From positions 1-6,745 of the forward strand of contig JAGAMQ010000102.1 in the NCBI GenBank assembly GCA_017624645.1: DNA of 6,745 nt, given 5' to 3'. The translations under genes were made by a program, and so were the position numbers. Source of the DNA: Oscillospiraceae bacterium. Lineage in GTDB: Bacteria; Bacillota; Clostridia; Oscillospirales; Oscillospiraceae. Below, one piece after another: positions 1 to 4,396 of the stretch (the stretch's first letter is position 1; every line of letters begins with the position of its first letter). The notes under the pieces were generated by a model, which had not been told where the DNA came from, made no database searches, and worked only from the letters and a program-made list of their open reading frames with translations.

Positions 1-2
1 AT

Positions 3-26
3 ATGTCAAGTATTTTTCCTTGACAT
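3..26. repeat. Inverted repeat just downstream of the acetyltransferase gene
   Basis: Eight-base perfect arms, ATGTCAAG (3-10) and CTTGACAT (19-26), flank an 8-base loop. The last base of the right arm overlaps the stop codon of the minus-strand acetyltransferase gene. Read on the minus strand it would form a hairpin right after that stop, but no T tract follows within the visible sequence, so it is not a convincing intrinsic terminator. Both arms contain TTGACA-like hexamers, so part of it could instead be a -35 element for a gene beyond the left edge. Confidence 0.35.
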
Positions 27-670
27 TATAAAAATATTTCATGTAAGCGGGAAAGTTCCCCTTCACATTCCATCCCGAAACGGCGGTAGAGGCGGATCGC
101 CCGTACATTGGAGGATGAAACCTCCAGCAATACGCGTTCCGAAGGCAAATACCTGCATAACGCAGACAAAATATCTGCCCCCATCCCCTTATACAGGGAG
201 ATTACCGCGCTGACCGTATCCTTCTCCACAACACCAATGCCGCAAAGCTCACCATCAGGGTTTATAACTGTAAAACCGCTACCGGCTTTACAATATCTCT
301 GCGCCATCTGCATGGTCATGTATGCTGCACCGGCGACATCCTTCATACGATCGTTATATATTTCCCGCCAAAGGTCCAACTCTTCCTCCGTAACCGACTT
401 CGCAATAAAATCCGTTTCCTGCAAAAGGCGGCGGTTGCCGGAAAACAGTAATACTGATGTATATAAGGGATATTCCTCCACAACCGGATTGCCTGATGCA
501 TAAACTTTTTCGGCACCGGCTGCACGACAGAATTCGCAACATTCCAACAGCAAGGCTTTTGGATTCAGGGAATCCCGTATCTGTATATAGGCAGCTTTCC
601 GATACGGAATCTGATCAAGCGTTAGTGATGCAGCTCCATTTTCTGTCACAAACATTGGTATGTTACGCAT
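26..670 (-). CDS. GNAT family N-acetyltransferase (two-part protein, substrate unknown)
   Basis: A 214-residue soluble protein, probably an acetyl-CoA-dependent N-acetyltransferase of the cytoplasm. The C-terminal half carries the GNAT signs: a beta strand around ELCGIGVVE (141-149), a degenerate acetyl-CoA loop YKGMGA (160-165), a strand LLEVSSSN (181-188), and the helix AIRLYRRFGM (191-200), whose Tyr195 sits where many GNAT enzymes have the general acid. The N-terminal half (about 1-85), with CRAAGAEKVYASG at 48-60, looks like a second, decayed GNAT-like half, as recalled from similar clostridial proteins; this is inference. I chose the ATG at 670 because AGGGAGGGG sits at the right distance upstream. 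An ATG at 709 in the same frame would add 13 residues but has no ribosome binding site and would place a likely -10 element inside the coding sequence. It is transcribed divergently from the next gene. The substrate cannot be read from the sequence. Confidence 0.85.
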   Translation of the reverse strand: MRNIPMFVTENGAASLTLDQIPYRKAAYIQIRDSLNPKALLLECCEFCRAAGAEKVYASGNPVVEEYPLYTSVLLFSGNRRLLQETDFIAKSVTEEELDLWREIYNDRMKDVAGAAYMTMQMAQRYCKAGSGFTVINPDGELCGIGVVEKDTVSAVISLYKGMGADILSALCRYLPSERVLLEVSSSNVRAIRLYRRFGMECEGELSRLHEIFL

Positions 671-675
671 CTGAT

Positions 676-684
676 CCCCTCCCT
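676..684 (-). promoter_or_regulatory. Ribosome binding site that fixes the acetyltransferase start
   Basis: On the minus strand AGGGAGGGG lies 5 bases before the ATG at 670. It is a strong purine-rich Shine-Dalgarno sequence. It decides between this ATG and the in-frame ATG 39 bases upstream, which has no such sequence. Confidence 0.75.
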
Positions 685-688
685 GGCT

Positions 689-717
689 ATCATACCATAT
701 CCGGAGCATCCCGTCCA
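689..717 (-). promoter_or_regulatory. Candidate promoter for the acetyltransferase gene (proximal)
   Basis: On the minus strand, TGGTATGAT forms an extended -10 (TATGAT at 689-694, TGG at 695-697). A weak -35, TGGACG, lies at 712-717 with a 17-base spacer. The start point would fall near 682, giving a very short leader of about 12 bases that cuts into the ribosome binding site, which is a weakness of this call. The same string ATATGGTATGAT appears upstream of the zinc importer operon. Confidence 0.4.
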
Positions 718-721
718 GTGG

Positions 722-749
722 ATTGTAGATGTTTCAAGATACCATGCAA
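722..749 (-). promoter_or_regulatory. Candidate promoter for the acetyltransferase gene (distal)
   Basis: On the minus strand, TTGCAT (744-749) and TACAAT (722-727) are separated by 16 bases. This would give a leader of about 45 bases with the whole ribosome binding site inside it. It competes with the proximal candidate; either or both could be used. Confidence 0.4.
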
Positions 750-806
750 AGCCGCTAGTTTTTTGGTTATAAATCAGTAATATGTTGGAAAATTTGCAAT
801 TTCGAC

Positions 807-834
807 TTGATTTTATTTGGAATCTGTGTATAAT
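807..834 (+). promoter_or_regulatory. Promoter of the 76-residue protein gene
   Basis: TTGATT (807-812) and a consensus TATAAT (829-834) are separated by 16 bases. A TGTG element (825-828) sits just before the -10, as is common in Gram-positive promoters. The region upstream is A/T-rich. The start point should lie near 841, about 25 bases before the start codon. Confidence 0.7.
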
Positions 835-865
835 CAACCCATGCTGTACAGAAAGGAGAACAATA

Positions 866-1096
866 ATGAAGAAAATCATCTGCAAGCGGGAATATGACAC
901 AGAAACCGCAACCATGATCCAAAAGTATACATACAGCTGCTTTGGCGATCCTGCCGGCTATGAGGAAATTTTGTTCCAGACTCCCGGCGGACTGTATTTC
1001 CTGTATGTATGCGGCGGTGAGGATTCCCCTTATCCCAAGGAGGACATTCTGCGCCTGGCAAAAGCAAAAGTCGAGGAATGGAAACAAGCCCATTAA
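866..1096 (+). CDS. Small conserved-looking protein of unknown function (76 residues)
   Basis: A short soluble protein with no signal peptide and no membrane segment. The start at 866 is fixed by GAAAGGAG at 851-858; the in-frame ATG at 782 lies upstream of the promoter and is rejected. Visible features are an N-terminal KKIICKREYDTETA stretch (2-15), a likely beta hairpin with EEILFQTPGGLYFLYV (33-48), a GGEDSPYP turn (50-57) and a charged C-terminal helix (58-75). Cysteines are at 6, 25 and 49. From recall, the pattern YDTETA, then EE-L-T-G-YFLY-GGE, then a short helix with EW resembles a family of small hypothetical proteins widespread in Clostridia and their integrative elements. This one seems shorter in its second half. 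I cannot name a domain or a function. It has its own promoter and terminator, so it appears to be a single-gene unit. Confidence 0.8.
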   Translation: MKKIICKREYDTETATMIQKYTYSCFGDPAGYEEILFQTPGGLYFLYVCGGEDSPYPKEDILRLAKAKVEEWKQAH

Positions 1097-1103
1097 TCCA
1101 CAC

Positions 1104-1130
1104 GGAGACTGCCCGGCAGTCTCCTTTTTT
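1104..1130 (+). terminator. Intrinsic terminator after the 76-residue protein gene
   Basis: A perfect 9-bp G/C-rich stem, GGAGACTGC (1104-1112) and GCAGTCTCC (1116-1124), closes a 3-base loop and is followed directly by six T residues. It begins 8 bases after the stop codon. It should insulate the small gene from the zinc importer operon that starts just downstream. Confidence 0.93.
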
Positions 1131-1131
1131 C

Positions 1132-1150
1132 TTGACATATATGGTATGAT
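1132..1150 (+). promoter_or_regulatory. Promoter region of the zinc importer operon
   Basis: An extended -10, TGGTATGAT (1142-1150), is the best candidate, but no good -35 lies 16-18 bases upstream because that region is the end of the terminator. A perfect TTGACA at 1132-1137 is only 7 bases from this -10 and cannot pair with it; 17 bases downstream of it only a poor hexamer, TAGAGA (1155-1160), is found. So the operon promoter is here, but its exact elements are uncertain. A start point near 1157 would leave a leader of about 24 bases. Confidence 0.5.
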
Positions 1151-1166
1151 GGAATAGAGAATTCCA
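1150..1166. promoter_or_regulatory. Dyad overlapping the predicted start point, possible operator
   Basis: TGGAAT (1150-1155) and ATTCCA (1161-1166) form 6-base perfect inverted arms with a 5-base spacer, directly after the extended -10 and before the ribosome binding site AGGTGAT (1169-1175). Its place suits a repressor site that blocks transcription, for example for a zinc-responsive regulator. It does not match the Bacillus Zur box or the streptococcal AdcR box as I know them, so the regulator is unknown. It could be chance. Confidence 0.3.
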
Positions 1167-1180
1167 CCAGGTGATGAACA

Positions 1181-2053
1181 ATGAAACGTACTTTTATTAT
1201 AATTCTGATCGTGATGATGCTGGTTGGTGTGACAGCTTGCTCCGCCCCTGCACCCAATGCACAGATCGCCGCCACCACGCTGCCGGTATATGATTTCACC
1301 AGCAGACTTTGTGCCGGCACGAATTTGCAGATTACCAGAGTAATTTCCCAGGAAATATCCTGCCTTCACGACTACACTCTGCAGGTCAATCAGATGAAGG
1401 CTATTGAAAACGCCCAGTTGCTTGTGATTTCCGGAGCCGGCCTGGAGGACGGATTGCTTCCTAACGAGATCCGCAGCACCATCATCGATTCTTCCCAGGG
1501 GATCAAGCTCAGCTGTGGTGACAATGAACACGAACACAAACATGAACATCACCACACAAACGATCCCCACATCTGGCTTTCCCCGAAAAATGCCAAGATC
1601 ATGGCAGCCAATATCTGCCGGGGTCTCTCAGGAGTATATCCGGAGTATGCCGGTATCTTCTCTGACAATTTGACAAAGCTTACCCATGCCCTGGAAAAAT
1701 TGGAGCAGCACGCAGAAAGCGAACTGGCAGATCTGAAATGCCGAAAGCTTGTAACCTTCCATGATGGTTTCTCCTATATGGCACAGGCCTGGGGTTTAGA
1801 ACTGCTTCATGCAGTAGAGGAAGAATCCGGTTCTGAGGCTTCCGCAAAGGAATTGATCTCCCTAACCGAGCTGGTCACGGCAAATCAGCTACCTGCGATC
1901 TTTACTGAGAAAAGCGGGAGTGCCTCTGCTGCACAGATTATCACTGCGGAAACAGGCATCCCGTCCTACTGTCTGGACATGGCTATGTCCGGAGACAGTT
2001 ATTTTGACGCAATGTACCACAACATCCGCACATTAAAGGAGGCACTGGGATGA
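1181..2053 (+). CDS. znuA: Zinc ABC transporter substrate-binding lipoprotein (ZnuA/AdcA type)
   Basis: A 290-residue metal-binding protein of the cluster A-I (cluster 9) type, held on the outer face of the membrane, that captures Zn2+ for the importer encoded next to it. Residues 1-20 are a lipoprotein signal: a K-R start, a hydrophobic core and the lipobox V-T-A-C, with Cys20 the lipidated residue. Likely metal ligands by family comparison are His63 (SCLHDYTL), His130 (DPHIWLSP), His194 (TFHDGF) and Asp266 (YCLDM). A His/Glu-rich loop with seven histidines at 117-130 comes just before the second ligand and is typical of zinc rather than manganese binders. The EESGSEASAKEL stretch (214-225) is the family's conserved segment before the second domain's final helices. 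Length is normal. The ATG at 1181 follows AGGTGAT (1169-1175). The stop overlaps the next start by 4 bases. Zinc specificity is inferred; adcA or a manganese-binder name is possible. Confidence 0.92.
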   Translation: MKRTFIIILIVMMLVGVTACSAPAPNAQIAATTLPVYDFTSRLCAGTNLQITRVISQEISCLHDYTLQVNQMKAIENAQLLVISGAGLEDGLLPNEIRSTIIDSSQGIKLSCGDNEHEHKHEHHHTNDPHIWLSPKNAKIMAANICRGLSGVYPEYAGIFSDNLTKLTHALEKLEQHAESELADLKCRKLVTFHDGFSYMAQAWGLELLHAVEEESGSEASAKELISLTELVTANQLPAIFTEKSGSASAAQIITAETGIPSYCLDMAMSGDSYFDAMYHNIRTLKEALG

Positions 2054-2805
2054 ACATAGGCGCACATGGCGGCAGCTGCGGTCATTCCTGCTGCATGCGA
2101 ATTCAGAATCTTTCTGTAAAAATCGGCAGTTCAGTCATTTTGGAAGATGTCAGTATGCACACCCACTGCGGTGACCTGATCGCCTTGATCGGACCCAACG
2201 GTGCCGGTAAAAGCACTCTTTTAAAAGCGATTCTCGGTCAACAGGAACATTCCGGTGTGATCTCATTTTCTGTTCCCGGACAGCGTAACCACCGTTTGAA
2301 GATCGGCTATGTGCCTCAAAGTCCCACCTTTGATCCGGGAGACCCGGTAAGTGTGGCGGATTTATTTACCTGCTGTATGGGTAAACGACCTGCATTTTTG
2401 GGCATTTCCAGAAAAATGCGTGAACATATTCTTGATTGTCTGAATCGGGTGCATGGGGAAGATCTCATCGACAAACGCATCGGCACCCTCTCCGGCGGAG
2501 AACTGCAGCGAGTTCTTCTTGCCCTGGCGCTGGAACCCCTCCCCAACCTGCTGATACTGGACGAACCCCTTTCCGGCGTGGATGTGGAGGGCATGGAGAC
2601 CCTAATGGATATGCTGGACGAGATCCGAAAAGAGTATGATCTTGCAATCCTTATGACGACCCATGATTTTGATTTGCTTCCCACCTACGCAGATCAAGTG
2701 ATTCTCTTGGACAAAAAAATCATCCGACAGGGATCTGCCGTTGAAGTGCTGGGATCCCCGGAATTTCGAAGTGTATTCCACAGAAAAGGAGGGCAAAGGA
2801 CATGA
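2050..2805 (+). CDS. znuC: Zinc ABC transporter ATP-binding protein (ZnuC type)
   Basis: The cytoplasmic ATPase that drives metal import through the permease encoded downstream. All ABC motifs are intact: Walker A GPNGAGKST (48-56), Q-loop Gln90 (YVPQ), signature LSGGE (147-151), Walker B LLILDE (167-172), D-loop SGVD (175-178) and the switch His205 (TTH). Length (251) is normal. The odd part is the N-terminus: before the usual first strand (RIQNLSVKIG, from 17) lie 15 residues with His6, Cys10, His12, Cys14 and Cys15, and further His37, His39 and Cys40 precede Walker A. I recall similar Cys-rich heads on related clostridial proteins; a metal-sensing role is inference. The ATG at 2050 follows AAGGAGG (2036-2042) and overlaps the previous stop. 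An internal ATG at 2095 would remove the Cys/His head but has no ribosome binding site. The stop overlaps the next start (ATGA, 2802-2805), which suggests translational coupling. Confidence 0.94.
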   Translation: MNIGAHGGSCGHSCCMRIQNLSVKIGSSVILEDVSMHTHCGDLIALIGPNGAGKSTLLKAILGQQEHSGVISFSVPGQRNHRLKIGYVPQSPTFDPGDPVSVADLFTCCMGKRPAFLGISRKMREHILDCLNRVHGEDLIDKRIGTLSGGELQRVLLALALEPLPNLLILDEPLSGVDVEGMETLMDMLDEIRKEYDLAILMTTHDFDLLPTYADQVILLDKKIIRQGSAVEVLGSPEFRSVFHRKGGQRT

Positions 2806-3638
2806 GCTTTTGGTACTGGCTATGTGAGTTGCTCCCCTTTGATTTTATGAAGTGGGATTTTATGAAAAACGCTTTACTGGCAGCACTGCTGATGGCACCG
2901 CTGTTCGGCATTTGCTCCACCATGATCGTTACCGGAAGAATGAGCTTCTTTTCCGACGCCTTGGGTCATTCCGCCTTTACCGGCATTGCCATCGGCAGTA
3001 TCTGCGGGCTTTCCGATTCCCTGTGGGTGGCGGTCCTGTTCTCTGTTGTGTTTGCCCTGCTGTTTTCCCTTGTCCGCAGCCGCAGTAACCACGCAGCTGA
3101 CACGCTCATCAGTGTATTCTCGAGCACTGCCGTGGCTCTAGGCATCTTCCTTGCTACTTTAGACGGAGGCAGCTTTACCAAATATAACCGCTATCTCATC
3201 GGTGATATCCTGTCTGTAACACCGGGAGAGATTGGCCTGCTCCTTATCACACTGATTGGAGTGCTTGTCTTCTGGTGCACATCCTCCAACCGATTGACCT
3301 TGACAGCCATCCACCCCCAGCTGGCGTCCTCAAGAGGCATCTCTGTCACGGTCACACAGACTGTGTTTACCGTGCTCATCGCCGTGGTGGTGACACTGGC
3401 AATCAACTGGGTGGGGCTTTTGATCCTGAATTCCCTTTTGGTCCTTCCCGGTGCTGCATCCCGAAATCTTTCCAGGAATCTAAGACAATACCACCTGTTC
3501 TCTATTTTGATTGCATTGTTTGCCAGTATCGCAGGACTGATCCTTTCCTATTATCTGGGAGCTTCCTCCGGCGCAGCCATAAGTTTGATGCTGGCTGTCA
3601 TTCTTGGTATCTCAATGCTCGTAAAAAAGGCAAGGTAA
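2802..3638 (+). CDS. znuB: Zinc ABC transporter permease (ZnuB type, ABC-3 family)
   Basis: The integral membrane channel of the importer, 278 residues. Hydrophobic segments are visible at about 22-43, 54-70, 74-92, 101-120, 141-159, 186-218 (probably two spans), 232-252 and 255-273, which fits the eight to nine spans of the ABC-3 family. Family marks include SFFSDALGHSAFTGIAIG (48-65), close to the conserved ISDALSHA-type segment that faces the ATPase, and VGLLILNSLLVLPGAAS (204-220), matching the conserved LL-x-S-LLVLPAA segment. The ATG at 2802 follows AAGGAGG (2786-2792). It overlaps the ATPase gene by 4 bases, and the next gene starts only 4 bases after its stop. The metal is inferred to be zinc from the partner proteins; the permease itself does not distinguish zinc from manganese. 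Confidence 0.93.
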   Translation: MSFWYWLCELLPFDFMKWDFMKNALLAALLMAPLFGICSTMIVTGRMSFFSDALGHSAFTGIAIGSICGLSDSLWVAVLFSVVFALLFSLVRSRSNHAADTLISVFSSTAVALGIFLATLDGGSFTKYNRYLIGDILSVTPGEIGLLLITLIGVLVFWCTSSNRLTLTAIHPQLASSRGISVTVTQTVFTVLIAVVVTLAINWVGLLILNSLLVLPGAASRNLSRNLRQYHLFSILIALFASIAGLILSYYLGASSGAAISLMLAVILGISMLVKKAR

Positions 3639-3642
3639 ACCT

Positions 3643-4332
3643 ATGGAAAATATCACCATATCACCCATCGCAAAAATGAAAAGCGATTTCCCCTCCAAGT
3701 TCGGAATCCCCAGACAAAGCGGATTGGTGCAGGAGCTTCGTTCTACCATTATCTTTGAACCGGAATACCGGAACAAGGACTCTCTAAGAGGACTTGAGGA
3801 TTTCTCCCACCTTTGGATCATATGGCAGTTTTCCAAGGCGGTACGGACGGATTGGTCTCCCACAGTCCGCCCCCCAAGGCTGGGGGGAAACACCCGAATG
3901 GGAGTCTTTGCCACCCGATCCCCTTTCCGTCCCAACGCACTGGGACTGTCCTGTGTCCGCATTCTCAGTTTGGAGGACACGGAGGAGTTTGGGACCGTAG
4001 TCCATGTGGGCGGTGCAGATCTTATGGATGGCACACCCATCTTGGATATCAAGCCTTATATCCCCTACTGCGACTGTCAGCCGGAGGCCAGCGGTGGCTT
4101 TACCACCAATGCTGATGATTATATCCTGCATGTGGACTTTCCCCAAGAACTGCTTGAGATGATTCCTCAGGATGTCCGCCCTGCAGTCATGGGAATCCTG
4201 TCCCACGATCCCCGCCCCTCTTATCAGCAGGATCCGGAGCGTGTCTATGGCTTGTCCTTCGCAGGCTTTGACATTCATTTTACAGTCAGCGGGGACACCC
4301 TGACCGTGATACACATAGACAAACCTCAATAA
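3643..4332 (+). CDS. trmO: tRNA (N6-threonylcarbamoyladenosine-37-N6)-methyltransferase TrmO
   Basis: A 229-residue TrmO/TsaA (formerly YaeB, UPF0066) protein, close to the E. coli length of about 235. The known family member uses S-adenosylmethionine to add a methyl group to t6A at position 37 of threonine tRNAs, next to the anticodon. Diagnostic segments are SPIAKMKSDFPSKFGIPRQSG (from 7), the RPPRLGG stretch (77-82 region), GVFATRSPFRPNALGLS (87-103), the MDGTPILDIKPYIPYCD stretch (128-144) and the C-terminal DPRPSYQQDPERVYG (189-203), which marks the long, two-domain form. The ATG at 3643 is 4 bases after the permease stop, with only a weak AAGG-type ribosome binding site (3626-3635), so it probably depends on coupling to upstream translation. 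Its place as fourth gene of a zinc importer operon is unusual to my knowledge. Confidence 0.93.
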   Translation: MENITISPIAKMKSDFPSKFGIPRQSGLVQELRSTIIFEPEYRNKDSLRGLEDFSHLWIIWQFSKAVRTDWSPTVRPPRLGGNTRMGVFATRSPFRPNALGLSCVRILSLEDTEEFGTVVHVGGADLMDGTPILDIKPYIPYCDCQPEASGGFTTNADDYILHVDFPQELLEMIPQDVRPAVMGILSHDPRPSYQQDPERVYGLSFAGFDIHFTVSGDTLTVIHIDKPQ

Positions 4333-4338
4333 ACATAC

Positions 4339-4375
4339 AAAAACGGCACAGCGGAAATTCCGTTGTGCCGTTTTT
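4339..4375. terminator. Bidirectional intrinsic terminator between trmO and purL
   Basis: A 17-bp hairpin with a 3-base loop: A-tract plus CGGCACAGCGGA on the left (4339-4355) pairs with TCCGTTGTGCCG plus T-tract on the right (4359-4375), with a single G-T pair (4351 with 4363). Read on the plus strand it ends in TTTTT, and read on the minus strand it also ends in TTTTT. It lies 6 bases after the trmO stop and about 20 bases after the purL stop, so it can end both convergent transcripts. Confidence 0.95.
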
Positions 4376-4396
4376 AGCTATGCTTTTAATCTGCAA

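Noticed and set aside
782..784. ATG at 782 as start of the 76-residue protein
   Set aside because: It lies upstream of the TTGATT/TATAAT promoter and lacks a ribosome binding site, whereas the ATG at 866 has GAAAGGAG at the right distance.
790..802. A/T-rich dyad AAATT-TGC-AATTT upstream of the small gene promoter
   Set aside because: Short and made of A/T runs, so likely by chance; it may act as an A/T-rich upstream element, but nothing supports an operator.
1132..1150. TTGACA and TATGAT as a classical promoter pair for the zinc operon
   Set aside because: Only 7 bases separate them, far from the 16-18 needed, so they cannot serve together as -35 and -10.
767..1570. A 267-codon open frame on the minus strand opposite znuA
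   Set aside because: It lies antisense to a clearly real znuA and the small protein gene, crosses the terminator and promoter region, and its translation shows no family motif. It arises from codon bias of the plus-strand gene.
2465..2647. Short open frames on both strands inside znuC
   Set aside because: They are shadows of the ATPase gene and have no own start signals.
3784..4329. Long minus-strand open frames opposite trmO (also 3612-4052)
   Set aside because: They overlap trmO entirely, which has unmistakable family motifs, and show no motif or ribosome binding site of their own.
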